This document shows, in pieces, positions 39,611-48,729 of a stretch of DNA of 61,138 nt. Positions within the stretch are counted from its first letter, which is position 1; each line of letters opens with the position of its first letter. The notes beneath the pieces were generated by a model, which was not told where the DNA came from, ran no database searches, and was given only the letters and a program-made list of their open reading frames with translations. Position numbers and translations under genes: made by a program. Location: positions 1 to 61,138 of the forward strand of contig USLX01000002.1 in NCBI GenBank assembly GCA_900555665.1, read 5' to 3'. This DNA is from an uncultured Eubacteriales bacterium (GTDB taxonomy: Bacteria > Bacillota > Clostridia > Oscillospirales > Oscillospiraceae).

Positions 39611-40223
39611 GATGATCTTCTCCTATAGTATATTAAGGTTAAAATGAAATAGAAAACAATTTAATAGACACTGGCTTCTCCAGTTTGCAGCGCGCTTTTT
39701 GAACCCATTCTTTTCGTTCTCCTTCAGAAAGAAAAGAACGGTTTCAATCTTCCAAGAAAAGAAAGAGCGCGAAGAGCGAACCGTTGTCCTGAATTTGACT
39801 CAAAAGATCTCAGTTATCAGCTGTCCGTTGTGCCAGTCCCTACCTCCCGAAAGGTCTCTGCGCTCTGCGCATCGCCTTTCGGCGGAGCTGCACAGCAAGA
39901 CCAAGATCAAGGGCGGACAGGGGCGTCCGCCCTTGATAGAATGTTGCGTATCCGCGAGCTGCCGCCTGAGCGCCATCATCAAGATCGCGTGCGGCGCGGC
40001 AGAATTCTCTGAAACCAAATTGTGACCCAGTGAAACGGTCACAATTTGGGAAGGAAGAAGGAGACTGCGGATATGGAGTTTTCGCCGCCCCGGCGGAAAC
40101 GGAATGGAACTGGCTTCTTCTGACGCCGCGGCGGTTCTTTTCTTTCTCAAAAAAGAGAAAGAAAAGAATCGGGGCGCAAAATATTTTTGAAATTGCCGGA
40201 AAGATCCGCCAGTGTCGGTGATT
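39611..40223. repeat. Repeat-filled gap between tpiA and pgk
   Basis: No gene is seen. It holds two TTCTTTTCTTTCT-type hairpins (39707-39745 and 40132-40172, the latter with a 17-bp stem, CGGTTCTT... with ...AAGAATCGG), a GGGCGGACAGGGGCGTCCGCCC hairpin near 39911-39932, and a perfect 13-bp inverted repeat CCAAATTGTGACC/GGTCACAATTTGG at 40015-40049. Confidence 0.7.
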
Positions 40224-41423
40224 TTACTTATCCTGCAGGCAGGCGATGCCCGGCAGCTCCAGACCTTCGAGGAACTCGAGCGATGCGCCGCCGCCGGTGG
40301 AGATGTGCGTGATCTTGTCGGCAAAGCCCAGCTGCTCGCAGGCTGCGGCGCTGTCGCCGCCGCCGACGATGGTGATGGCGGCGCTGTCGGCCAGCGCCTG
40401 CGCGACCGCAATCGTGCCCTTGGCCAGCGTCGGGTTTTCAAACACGCCCATCGGCCCGTTCCAGACGACGGTCTTCGCGTTCTTCACGGCGTCGGCAAAC
40501 AGTTCGCGGGTCTTCTCGCCGATGTCGAGGCCTTCCATGTCGGCCGGGATCTGGTCAACCGGAACGGTTTTGACCTCGACCGGGCCGTCGATCGGGTTCG
40601 GGAAGTCGGCGGCGACCACGGTGTCGATCGGGAGCAGCAGCTTGACGCCCTTCTCCTCGGCCTTTTTCATCATTTCCTTGCAGTAGTCAACCTTTTCGGC
40701 GTCGAACAGGGACTTGCCAATGCCGTAGCCCTTGGCTGCGACGAAGGTATAGGCCATGCCGCCGCCGATAATCAGGGTGTCTACTTTATCCAAAAGGTTG
40801 TTGATGACGTTCAGCTTGTCAGAGACCTTCGCACCGCCGAGAATGGCGACGAACGGACGCTCCGGATCGGCCAGCGCCTTGCCCATGATGGAGACTTCCT
40901 TCTGGACGAGGTAGCCGCAGACGGCGGGCAGATAATCGGCGACGCCGGCGGTGGAGGCATGCGCGCGATGCGCGGTGCCGAAGGCGTCGTTCACGAAGAT
41001 GTCGGCCATGGAGGCGAGCTTCTTGGACAGCTCGGGGTCGTTCTTCGTCTCGCCCTTTTCAAAGCGGGTGTTCTCGAGGAGCATCACTTCGCCGTCCTTC
41101 AAAGACGCGGCAAGGGACTGCGCGCTCGGCCCGACAACGTCTTCTGCCATCTTGACCGGCTGGCCCAGCAGCTCGGAAAGGCGCGCGGCGACAACCTTCA
41201 GGCTCAGCTCCGGCTTCACTTCGCCCTTCGGCTTGCCCATGTGGGAGCAGAGGACGACCTTCGCCCCGTGCTTGATGAGATATTCGATCGTCGGCAGCGC
41301 GGCGACGATGCGTTTGTCGCTCGTGATGACGCCGCCCTTGGTGGGCACGTTGAAGTCACAGCGGCAAAGGACGCGCTTGCCCTGTACGTCGATGTCTTCT
41401 ACCGATTTCTTGTTGTAATTCAT
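40224..41423 (-). CDS. pgk: Phosphoglycerate kinase
   Basis: 399 residues. RCDFNVP near the start, SHMGKPKG, and the C-terminal STGGGASLEFLEG; the nucleotide region carries VWNGPMGVFE and IVGGGDSAA. It makes ATP from 1,3-bisphosphoglycerate. A gaaggaggaag site precedes the ATG. gap is not beside it. Confidence 0.96.
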   Translation of the reverse strand: MNYNKKSVEDIDVQGKRVLCRCDFNVPTKGGVITSDKRIVAALPTIEYLIKHGAKVVLCSHMGKPKGEVKPELSLKVVAARLSELLGQPVKMAEDVVGPSAQSLAASLKDGEVMLLENTRFEKGETKNDPELSKKLASMADIFVNDAFGTAHRAHASTAGVADYLPAVCGYLVQKEVSIMGKALADPERPFVAILGGAKVSDKLNVINNLLDKVDTLIIGGGMAYTFVAAKGYGIGKSLFDAEKVDYCKEMMKKAEEKGVKLLLPIDTVVAADFPNPIDGPVEVKTVPVDQIPADMEGLDIGEKTRELFADAVKNAKTVVWNGPMGVFENPTLAKGTIAVAQALADSAAITIVGGGDSAAACEQLGFADKITHISTGGGASLEFLEGLELPGIACLQDK

Positions 41424-41519
41424 AGAACTTCCTCCTTCAAAACCAAACGCGGATCGCTCCGCTCATGTCCCGGTCCAATGTGTAACGAAAAAAGGGACTG
41501 GCGGTTTTCCGTTACACCA

Positions 41520-42005
41520 CTACCACTGCGTCATCCGTCCCTGCCCCAGCAGGTGCGGGAAGCCTTGCTGCCGCAGCGCCTCAAAGACGCCGACGGCCAC
41601 GCTGTTGCTGAGGTTGAGGCTCCGGGCTTCGGCACGGATGGGGATGCGGACGCATTCATCATAGTGCGCCGCAAGCAGATCTTCGGGCAATCCCTTCGTC
41701 TCCTTGCCGAACAGCAGATAGCAGCCGTCCGGATAGTCCGCCTCGTCATACTGCCGCGGCGCCTTCGTGGAAAACAGCCGCAGACAGCGTACCTCGTTTT
41801 TCGCGAAAAAATCTTCCAGATTGTCATACACCCGCACATCGACCAGATGCCAGTAATCCAGCCCCGCGCGCTTGACGGCCTTGTCGGAAATGTCAAAGCC
41901 CAGCGGGCGGATCAGGTGCAAAACGCTCCCCGTCGCGGCGCAGGTGCGGGCAATATTTCCGGTGTTGGCCGGGATTTCCGGCTCATGCAAGACAACGTGC
42001 AGCAT
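41520..42005 (-). CDS. trmL: tRNA (cytidine/uridine-2'-O-)-methyltransferase TrmL
   Basis: 161 residues from the ATG at 42005 (ggagag site). A minimal SPOUT protein: LHEPEIPANTGNIARTCAAT, LFGKETKGLPEDLL and IPIRAEARSLNLSNSVAV are the TrmL/YibK motifs. It methylates position 34 of some tRNA-Leu. An imperfect inverted repeat GTGTAACG/CGTTACAC follows its stop (41479-41517). Confidence 0.93.
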   Translation of the reverse strand: MLHVVLHEPEIPANTGNIARTCAATGSVLHLIRPLGFDISDKAVKRAGLDYWHLVDVRVYDNLEDFFAKNEVRCLRLFSTKAPRQYDEADYPDGCYLLFGKETKGLPEDLLAAHYDECVRIPIRAEARSLNLSNSVAVGVFEALRQQGFPHLLGQGRMTQW

Positions 42006-42066
42006 TGTGTTTCTCTCCGAAAGACAAGATCGTTCTTCCGCTTGCGCCCAAACGCAAACTAGCCCT

Positions 42067-42095
42067 ATTCTATGACATAACTTCGGAAATTTCAA
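42067..42095 (-). promoter_or_regulatory. trmL promoter
   Basis: On the minus strand: TTGAAA (42090-42095), 17-base spacer, TAGAAT (42067-42072), about 60 bases before the trmL start. Confidence 0.6.
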
Positions 42096-42158
42096 CTGTT
42101 TTTCGGAAAAAAATCAAATTTTAAGGTACAAATTTCAACCGTGCTTCCCGCTGCGGAT

Positions 42159-42836
42159 TTAGTCGATTTGCCAGTCGATTGCCGTCGCGCCATTTTCCCG
42201 CAGAAACGCATTGATCTGCGAAAACGGGCGGATGCCGAAAAATCCGCGGTAGCTGCTCAGCGGGCTGGGATGCGGGCTTTGCAGAATCAGCCGGGGATAG
42301 CGGCTCCGGCGCACAAGCGCCGCCTTCTTCTGTGCCTGCCCGCCCCAGAGCACGAAGGCGACCGGCTGCGGCAGCGCGGCGCACGCCTCGATCACCGCGT
42401 CGGTGAACGTCTGCCAGCCAAAGTCCTTGTGGCTGTTTGCCTTCCCGGCTTCCACGGTCAATACCGTGTTGAGTAAAAACACGCCCTGCCGCGCCCAGCC
42501 GGTCAGATCGCCGTCCTTCGCCGGCGGCAGACCGAGGTCGGCTTCCAGCTCCTGATAGATGTTGCGCAGCGACGGCGGAAGTTTCACGCCCCGCCGCACG
42601 GAAAACGCCAGCCCCTGCGCCTGCCCGGGCTCATGATAGGGGTCCTGCCCCAAAATGACTACCCGAACCCGCTCCGGCGGCGTCAGGGAAAACGCCGCAA
42701 ACAGATCCTCCTTCGGCGGAAATACCGTCCCGGCCGCATAGGCCTCGTCCACGCGCGCCGATAGCGCGGAAAAATACGGCGCGCACAGGGTTTGTTCCAA
42801 CAGCACCCGCCAGGCGCCCAACTTTTCAAGCTCCAT
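42159..42836 (-). CDS. ung: Uracil-DNA glycosylase
   Basis: 225 residues, family 1. VILGQDPYHEPGQAQGLAFSV holds the catalytic Asp, LLNTVLTVEAGKANSHKDFGW follows, and SPHPSPLSSYRGFFG is the His loop. It removes uracil from DNA. The divergent SleL-like gene starts 95 bases upstream. Confidence 0.95.
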   Translation of the reverse strand: MELEKLGAWRVLLEQTLCAPYFSALSARVDEAYAAGTVFPPKEDLFAAFSLTPPERVRVVILGQDPYHEPGQAQGLAFSVRRGVKLPPSLRNIYQELEADLGLPPAKDGDLTGWARQGVFLLNTVLTVEAGKANSHKDFGWQTFTDAVIEACAALPQPVAFVLWGGQAQKKAALVRRSRYPRLILQSPHPSPLSSYRGFFGIRPFSQINAFLRENGATAIDWQID

Positions 42837-42931
42837 ATCTTCGCTCCTGCTTAGTTTCCCCCAACTTTACCACACAATTCACCGGAATACAAGACCCTTT
42901 CTCCGCATAGGCTCCGCAGGAGGTGATCAAT

Positions 42932-44212
42932 GTGCAGATCCATGTGGTAACATCCGGCGAAACGCTCTTTTCCATTGCCCGCCGCTACGCCCTCGCGCCC
43001 GGCCTGCTCGCGCGGTATAACGGCCTGACCGAGCCCTACCGTCTCGCGGTCGGGCAGAGCCTGCTTGTGCTCCGCCCCCAAAGCATCCATACCGTCCGCC
43101 CCGGCGACACGCTTTTCTCGATTGCAAGCCGGTCCGGCCAGTCTGTCCGCGCCCTCCTGCGCCTGAATCCCAACCTCACGCAGCAGTCCGCGCTCTATCC
43201 CGGCCAGACCGTCGTCACCGCCCTCGAAGATGCGCCGGAGGAGCCTGCCGCGGCCTTCGGCTATGCCTATCCCAATGTCCAGCCTGCCGTCCTCGCGGCC
43301 ATCCTGCCCTATGCCTCCGGCCTTGCGCCCTTCACCTACGGCTTTTCGGCGGACGGCTCGCTCGTTCCGCTGCGCGACGAAGACCTCCTCGCCCAGGCCA
43401 AAGCCGCCGGCACAGGGGCCGTCATGCACCTGTCCACCCTGACGGAGGACGGCACCTTCTCCTCCACCCGCGCCGCGGCCCTGTTGGAGGACGAACGCGC
43501 GCAGACGGTTCTGATCGGAAATATCGTCCAAACCATGGCGGAGCGGGGCTATACCGCCCTCGATGTCGACTTTGAATACCTCGGCGCGCCACTGGCCGCG
43601 CCCTACGCCGCCTTCCTGGGCCGCCTGCGCGCGGCGGTGCACAAAAACGGCCATCCGCTCCTCGCAGCGCTCGCGCCCAAAACCTCCCGCGACCAGCCAG
43701 GCCTTCTCTACGAAGGCCACGACTACGCCGCCGTCGCCCAAAATACCGACGCCGTCCTCCTCATGACCTACGAATGGGGCTACTCCTACAGCCCGCCCAT
43801 GGCGGTCGCGCCGCTGCCCTCGGTGCGGCGCGTGGTGGAGTTCGCGCTGACCGAGATGCCGCCGGAGCAGATCTTCCTCGGCTTTCCCAACTACGGCTAC
43901 GACTGGACGCTCCCGGGTACCGGCGAGCGCCCCCGCGCCCGTTCACTCGGCAATGAGGCCGCCGTGCGCCTGGCTGTGGAGCAGGGAGCGGAAATCCGCT
44001 ACGACGAGACGGCGCAAACGCCCTGGTTTTCCTATACGGATGCGGACGGCCAGCCGCACGAGGTCTGGTTTGAAGACGTCCGCAGCTCGCAGGCCAAATT
44101 CTCCCTCCTCCCTCAATATCACCTGCGCGGCCTCGGGTATTGGAACTTTATGCGCCCCTTTACCGCCAATTTTTCCCTTCTGAACGCCAAATTCCGCCTC
44201 CCGGAGCCCTGA
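42932..44212 (+). CDS. LysM-GH18 spore cortex-lytic-type hydrolase (SleL/YaaH-like)
   Basis: 426 residues. Two N-terminal LysM domains (IHVVTSGETLFSIARRY and IHTVRPGDTLFSIASRS) bind peptidoglycan. The rest is a GH18 barrel with the catalytic DxDxE motif in LDVDFEYLG and MTYEWGYSYSPPM late in the barrel. SleL/YaaH enzymes act on spore cortex muropeptides. The GTG at 42932 is chosen because the GGAGG at 42919-42923 lies 8 bases before it; a GTG at 42923 overlaps that site. No signal peptide is seen, as in YaaH. Confidence 0.87.
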   Translation: MQIHVVTSGETLFSIARRYALAPGLLARYNGLTEPYRLAVGQSLLVLRPQSIHTVRPGDTLFSIASRSGQSVRALLRLNPNLTQQSALYPGQTVVTALEDAPEEPAAAFGYAYPNVQPAVLAAILPYASGLAPFTYGFSADGSLVPLRDEDLLAQAKAAGTGAVMHLSTLTEDGTFSSTRAAALLEDERAQTVLIGNIVQTMAERGYTALDVDFEYLGAPLAAPYAAFLGRLRAAVHKNGHPLLAALAPKTSRDQPGLLYEGHDYAAVAQNTDAVLLMTYEWGYSYSPPMAVAPLPSVRRVVEFALTEMPPEQIFLGFPNYGYDWTLPGTGERPRARSLGNEAAVRLAVEQGAEIRYDETAQTPWFSYTDADGQPHEVWFEDVRSSQAKFSLLPQYHLRGLGYWNFMRPFTANFSLLNAKFRLPEP

Positions 44213-44216
44213 GGCC

Positions 44217-44245
44217 TTGACGGCTTTGGAAAACTTCGCTACAAT
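44217..44245 (+). promoter_or_regulatory. Promoter of the DUF362 gene
   Basis: TTGACG (44217-44222), 17-base spacer, TACAAT (44240-44245), 38 bases before the start codon. Confidence 0.65.
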
Positions 44246-44283
44246 TCAGACATATCTCAATTTCAATTACGGAGGCAATTGCA

Positions 44284-45399
44284 ATGGAAACCAGCAAGGT
44301 CTATTTCACCGATTTCCGCTGCCGCCTGGGCGACGGCCAACAGCAAAAGCTGCGCCGCCTCCTGCTCCGGGCCGGGATGGACAAGATCGATTTTCAGGAT
44401 AAGTTCGTCGCCATCAAGCTCCACTTCGGCGAGCTGGGCAACCTGGCCTATCTCCGCCCGAACTACGCAAAGACCGTGGCGGACCTGGTCAAGGAACTCG
44501 GCGGCCGTCCGTTCCTCACGGACTGCAACACGCTCTATATCGGCAGCCGCAAGCACGCCCTGGAGCATATGGATACCGCCTATACCAACGGCTTTTCTCC
44601 CTTCTCCACGGGTTGCCACATTATCATCGCCGACGGCCTGAAGGGCGCCGACGAGGCCGAGGTTCCGGTCGAGGGTGCGCAGTACTGTCCCACGGCCAAG
44701 ATCGGCCGAGCCCTGATGGACGCCGATATCGTCATCTCCCTCACGCATTTCAAGGGCCATGAGGAGGCGGGCTTCGGCGGCACACTGAAAAACCTCGGCA
44801 TGGGCGGCGGCTCCCGCGCGGGCAAGATGGAGGTGCACTCCGACGAAAAGCCCTCCGTCAATCACAAGCTCTGCGTCGGCTGCGGCGCCTGCAGCCGCAT
44901 CTGTGCGCACAACGCGCCCGTCATCACCAACAAAAAATGCACCATTGACCACGACCGCTGCGTCGGCTGCGGTCGGTGCCTGGCCCTCTGTCCGAAAGAC
45001 GCCATTGAGCCGAGCCTCGACGCCAAGGCCGAGATCCTCAACGCCAAGATTGCCGAATATTCCAAGGCCGTCTGCGCGGGCCGGCCAAACTTCCATATCT
45101 CCATCGTCCGCGACGTCTCGCCAAACTGCGACTGCCATTCGGAAAACGACGCCCCCATCGTCCCCGATGTCGGCATGTTCGCCTCGTTTGACCCCGTCGC
45201 ACTGGACGTCGCCTGTGCCGACGCGGTCAACCGGCAGCCGGTTCTGGCCCATTCCCAGCTTGCCGAGGCCTGCGCCCACAGCGAGGACCCCGACCATTTC
45301 CGCCATGTCCACCCGAATACCGACTGGCGCACCGCCATCGCCCACGGCGTCAAGATCGGCCTTGGCCGGGACCACTATGAGCTCATTTCCGTAAAATAA
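44284..45399 (+). CDS. DUF362 protein with two 4Fe-4S ferredoxin motifs
   Basis: 371 residues. The DUF362 domain (IKLHFGELGN, TDCNTLYIGSR, SLTHFKGHEEAGFGGTLKNLGMG) is interrupted at about residues 195-245 by a ferredoxin unit with two C-x2-C-x2-C-x3-C sets (CVGCGACSRIC and CVGCGRCLALC, each with a further Cys-Pro-type contact). It is a soluble electron-transfer protein common in Clostridia; the partner is unknown. A gaggcaat-spaced acggagg site precedes the ATG. Confidence 0.85.
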   Translation: METSKVYFTDFRCRLGDGQQQKLRRLLLRAGMDKIDFQDKFVAIKLHFGELGNLAYLRPNYAKTVADLVKELGGRPFLTDCNTLYIGSRKHALEHMDTAYTNGFSPFSTGCHIIIADGLKGADEAEVPVEGAQYCPTAKIGRALMDADIVISLTHFKGHEEAGFGGTLKNLGMGGGSRAGKMEVHSDEKPSVNHKLCVGCGACSRICAHNAPVITNKKCTIDHDRCVGCGRCLALCPKDAIEPSLDAKAEILNAKIAEYSKAVCAGRPNFHISIVRDVSPNCDCHSENDAPIVPDVGMFASFDPVALDVACADAVNRQPVLAHSQLAEACAHSEDPDHFRHVHPNTDWRTAIAHGVKIGLGRDHYELISVK

Positions 45400-45514
45400 C
45401 CGCTCCGGCAAAGGCGGCACGAAAAACGCCCCCAAAAGCATCCGTCCGAAAAGGCCGGAGAGCTGCGTTCCCCGCATGCCCATCCGTTCCGCCCCGACCC
45501 GGGCGGCCGCATTC

Positions 45515-45546
45515 GGAAAGCCCCCTCCGCAAGGAGGGGGCTTTCC
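45515..45546. terminator. Hairpin after the DUF362 gene
   Basis: A 14-bp stem GGAAAGCCCCCTCC/GGAGGGGGCTTTCC with a GCAA loop. There is no long T run, so termination is probable but not certain. Confidence 0.55.
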
Positions 45547-45547
45547 G

Positions 45548-45620
45548 CAGCGTGTCGAAAAAGTCTCCTCGCCCCGCCGCTCTGTTGCGGATCTGCATTT
45601 TATAGTTTTTTGACAGTCTC
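45548..45620 (+). repeat. 73-nt repeat, copy 1
   Basis: Starts CAGCGTGTCGAAAAAGTCTC and ends CATTTTATAGTTTTTTGACA-GTCTC. Nearly the same sequence is at 57114-57186 and, reversed and split by an insertion, at 47390-47553. Each copy follows a terminator-like hairpin. The tail TAGTTTTTTGACA resembles part of a promoter, but in copy 1 the likely promoter of the next gene is TTGCAA (45639-45644) with TATTTT (45662-45667). Confidence 0.75.
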
Positions 45621-45697
45621 CGAAAAGTTCTGCGAGAGTTGCAATTTCGCGCGATCTGTGCTATTTTATCCATGATTACACAGATTTTCCCTGTGAG

Positions 45698-47362
45698 GTG
45701 AGTCCGATCAAACGAATTTGCATGCTCCTGCTCCTCTTGCTGGGGCTGACGACCGGCGCGCTGGCTGCCGGCACCATTACCGACCTGCGAACCGACTGCC
45801 TGGTTGCCGCAAACGGCTCCTGCCAGGTGACGAAAACCGTCACCATCGACTTTTCCGGCGTCCAGCAGAGCCTGACCATCCCGCTCGGCGTCAACCCCAA
45901 ACGCGCCTCCGTCGCCGGTTACCATGCCAAAAAGACCGTGGAGGACGGCTATACGCTCTTCCGCCTGGAGAGCGACGCCGGTTTTTCCGGCAGCCGCACG
46001 TTTACCGTCTCCTATACGCTCTCCGGCCTTGTGACGGAGACGGATGGCAATCAGACCATGACCCTGCCGCTGCTTTGCCCGAAGTGGGACTATCCCATCG
46101 AGCACTTTTCCTTCACCGTCACCATGCCGAAGGAGCTTGAAGCGGTCCCCAGCTTCACCAGCGGCTACTACGGCGATGTCATCGAAGACTATATGACCGC
46201 CGTCCGGCAGGGCGCGGTGCTGATGGGCGATCTGGATACCTCGCTCAAGGATCACGAGTCCCTGCAGATGACGCTCGAGCTCGGCCCGCGCTACTTCTCC
46301 GGAACCTATTCCGGCTGGTCGGCCAACTGGGTCGCAGCGGCCTTCTGCCTCCTGTTTGCGCTGCTCGCCCTCGGCTATTGGGCGCTTACGCTGCGCAGCC
46401 CCCGCCTCACGGCCTCCTCCCGTGCCCTTCCGCCGGACTCGGCCCTGCCCTGCGATCTGCCGTTCCTGCTCGCCGGGGCCCGGCCGGATTTCAATATGCT
46501 CCTCTGCCACTGGGCCGCCCTCGGCTATCTCTCGGTCGACGTTGACCCGCAGGGCCATGTCTCCCTTCTGCGCCATATGTACATGGGCAACGAGCGGCGC
46601 GGCCTCGAGGGTAAGCTTTTTTCCGCGCTGTTTGCCAAGGCCGACCGCTGCGACGGCGCGAGCCTGCACTATAAAAATACTGCCAAAAGTGCCATCGGTG
46701 CGCTCCGGCGCTACTGGGCCCGCCGCCTCTACGACCGCGCAAGCGGCAATGTGCTCGTCATGCGCCTGCTTGCCTGCCTCTGCTCCGCGGTTGCCGTGCT
46801 GAGCGCGATGAGCCTGCTTCTGCCGGTCCTTCCGCTGCGCGGTCTGCTCCTGGCGCTCAGCTTTGTGCTCGGCTTTGCGCTCAGCCTTCCCGTGCAGCGT
46901 GCTGCCGCGCGGTGGTATCTGCGAAACCCGGCCTCGCTGGCCCTTGGCGGTGTCTGCGCCGTGGCCATGCTGGTGCTTGGCAACCTCAGTGGGACGTTTT
47001 TGCTGCTCCTGCTCGCCGCCGGCCTCAGCGTGCTCACCGGCATCCTCACACGCCACGGCGGCCGCCGCAGTCGCGCCGGCACACAGCTCATCAGCCAGAT
47101 TCTGGGTTTCCGCCGCTTCCTGCTCCGCGCCTCCCCGGCGCATCTGCAGCAGCGCCTGCTCCGCGATCCGCAGTATTTCTACCGGACGCTTCCCTACGCC
47201 GAAGCGATGGGCCTCGGCCCCGCCTTTGCGCGCAAGTTCGGCGACACGGAGCTCGAGCCCTGCGAATGGTATCATGAGCCGAACCTGCCCCGCACGGCCC
47301 TCGGCTTCTACGAAAAGCTGCAGGAAACGCTCACGCTGCTCAATTTCTCCATCCGCTATTGA
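45698..47362 (+). CDS. DUF2207-type predicted membrane protein
   Basis: 554 residues. A signal peptide (KRICMLLLLLLGLTTGALA), an extracellular beta-rich domain to about residue 205, one helix at about 210-230, a cytoplasmic part, and a set of helices near 360-450. This is the layout of DUF2207 proteins, found widely in Bacillota and of unknown role. The start is uncertain: GTG at 45698 lies inside the gaggtgag site and ATG at 45722 would cut the charged N-terminus; a rare start between them is possible. Confidence 0.75.
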   Translation: MSPIKRICMLLLLLLGLTTGALAAGTITDLRTDCLVAANGSCQVTKTVTIDFSGVQQSLTIPLGVNPKRASVAGYHAKKTVEDGYTLFRLESDAGFSGSRTFTVSYTLSGLVTETDGNQTMTLPLLCPKWDYPIEHFSFTVTMPKELEAVPSFTSGYYGDVIEDYMTAVRQGAVLMGDLDTSLKDHESLQMTLELGPRYFSGTYSGWSANWVAAAFCLLFALLALGYWALTLRSPRLTASSRALPPDSALPCDLPFLLAGARPDFNMLLCHWAALGYLSVDVDPQGHVSLLRHMYMGNERRGLEGKLFSALFAKADRCDGASLHYKNTAKSAIGALRRYWARRLYDRASGNVLVMRLLACLCSAVAVLSAMSLLLPVLPLRGLLLALSFVLGFALSLPVQRAAARWYLRNPASLALGGVCAVAMLVLGNLSGTFLLLLLAAGLSVLTGILTRHGGRRSRAGTQLISQILGFRRFLLRASPAHLQQRLLRDPQYFYRTLPYAEAMGLGPAFARKFGDTELEPCEWYHEPNLPRTALGFYEKLQETLTLLNFSIRY

Positions 47363-47365
47363 ACG

Positions 47366-47389
47366 AAAAGGCCCCCAAAGGGGCCTTTT
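47366..47389 (+). terminator. Terminator of the DUF2207 gene
   Basis: AAAAGGCCCC/GGGGCCTTTT with a CAAA loop, 4 bases after the stop codon. An identical hairpin is at 47554-47577, on the other side of the interrupted repeat. Confidence 0.8.
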
Positions 47390-47553
47390 GAGATTGTCAA
47401 AAAACTATAAAATGCAGTTCTGCAACAGAGCAGCGGGGATAGAGTGAAAGGGGCAAAAAGCCCCTTTCGCGTTCAATCAAGCAGTTTTCTGAACTTTTCA
47501 AGTTCAGAAAACTGGACAAAGCAGCGGGGCGAAAAGACTTTTTCGACACGCTG
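47390..47553 (-). repeat. 73-nt repeat, copy 2, split by an 82-nt hairpin insertion
   Basis: Read on the minus strand it is the same repeat as at 45548 and 57114, but it is broken after CGCCCCGCTGC. GCAGCGGGG stands at 47430-47438 and again at 47521-47529, on either side of an extra 82 nt. The insert contains two hairpins, GAAAGGGGC/GCCCCTTTC and GTTTTCTGAACTT/AAGTTCAGAAAAC. This looks like a target-site duplication. No end-inverted repeat is visible in the insert. Confidence 0.7.
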
Positions 47554-47652
47554 AAAAGGCCCCCAAAGGGGCCTTTTGCGTTGCATCTGCCCCGGAATTA
47601 TGCTACACTGAACGGACAGAATAGGATCATTAGGAAGTAACAGGTGAACTTT

Positions 47653-48717
47653 ATGTACGAAATCATCACAAACGATACCCTCCCGGAATATGAGGCCTTC
47701 GTCCAGTCCCATCCGAAGGGCAACTTTGCCCAGAGCTACCTCTGGAGCAAGCAGAAGCCCATGTGGGACTGGGACGCCGTCGCCGTGCGCGGCGAAGACG
47801 GGCGTATCCGCGGAACCATGGCGCTCATGACACGAAAAGTTCCCGGCATTGGGCGGACGCTGATGTACGGCTGCCGCGCCCCGGTCTGCGACCTGGGCGA
47901 CCGCGAGACGTTTGCACAGCTCCTGGAGGGGGCCAAGGCCCTGGCCAAGCAGAAAAAAGCCTACGTCATCAAGATCGACCCGGACGTGCCCTCTTCCAAT
48001 ACGGCCTTCGCCGAGATGCTGAAGAGCTTTGGCTTCCGCGCCAAAGAGGGCGGCAAAAACTTCGAGGCCATCCAGCCGCGCTACGTCTTCCGCCTGAATA
48101 TCGAGGGCAAAACCGAGGATGAGATCATGGCCGGCTTCCACCAGAAGTGGCGCTATAATATCCGCCTGGCCACCCGCAAGGGCGTGACAGTCAAGGTCTG
48201 CGGGAAGGAAATGGTGCCCGCGTTTGCCGAGCTCATGCTGACGACCGGCGTGCGCGACGGCTTCGTCACACGCAAGCCCGAATATTTCTCCGCCATGCTC
48301 GACAACCTCGGTGAGCACGCGCGGCTCTATATGGCCTTCGACCCCGAGGGGACGCCCATTGCGGGCACGCTCGCCATCTGGTACGGCGATAAGGTCTGGT
48401 ATCTCTACGGGGCTTCGAGCAACGAGCACCGCAACCTCATGCCAAACTACCTCCTGCAATGGAGCATGATCCAGTGGGCCGTGGAAAAGGGCTGCCGCGT
48501 GTACGATTTCCGCGGCGTTTCCGGCGACGTGTCCGAGGACAACCCGCTCTACGGCCTGTTCCGCTTCAAGCAGGGCTTCGGCGGTGACTTCACGGAGTTT
48601 GTCGGCGAGATGGATCTCGTGCTCAGCCCCGCGATCTACTGGGTGGTCGAGCACGGGACGAGCATCTTCAAAGAGCTGCGCAAGCGGGTCTACCTGATCA
48701 AAAACCGGGGCAAATAA
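47653..48717 (+). CDS. FemAB-family peptidoglycan bridge aminoacyltransferase
   Basis: 354 residues from the ATG at 47653 (aggtga site 5 bases before); a GTG at 47644 with an agga site is an alternative giving 357 residues. Two GNAT-like folds: NFAQSYLWSKQK, then WRYNIRLATRKGV and GSSNEHRNLMPNYLLQW-type segment (YLYGASSNEHRNLMPNYLLQW), ending YDFRGVSG...GLFRFKQGFGG. FemX-type enzymes add the first bridge amino acid to lipid II using aminoacyl-tRNA. The alanine racemase gene follows by 12 bases, consistent with cell-wall amino acid supply. Confidence 0.88.
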   Translation: MYEIITNDTLPEYEAFVQSHPKGNFAQSYLWSKQKPMWDWDAVAVRGEDGRIRGTMALMTRKVPGIGRTLMYGCRAPVCDLGDRETFAQLLEGAKALAKQKKAYVIKIDPDVPSSNTAFAEMLKSFGFRAKEGGKNFEAIQPRYVFRLNIEGKTEDEIMAGFHQKWRYNIRLATRKGVTVKVCGKEMVPAFAELMLTTGVRDGFVTRKPEYFSAMLDNLGEHARLYMAFDPEGTPIAGTLAIWYGDKVWYLYGASSNEHRNLMPNYLLQWSMIQWAVEKGCRVYDFRGVSGDVSEDNPLYGLFRFKQGFGGDFTEFVGEMDLVLSPAIYWVVEHGTSIFKELRKRVYLIKNRGK

Positions 48718-48729
48718 CGGAGGCTTCGT

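Noticed and set aside
45383..47275. A 630-codon minus-strand open frame opposite the DUF2207 gene
   Set aside because: Low-complexity translation and no ribosome-binding site; the plus-strand gene has a signal peptide and helices.
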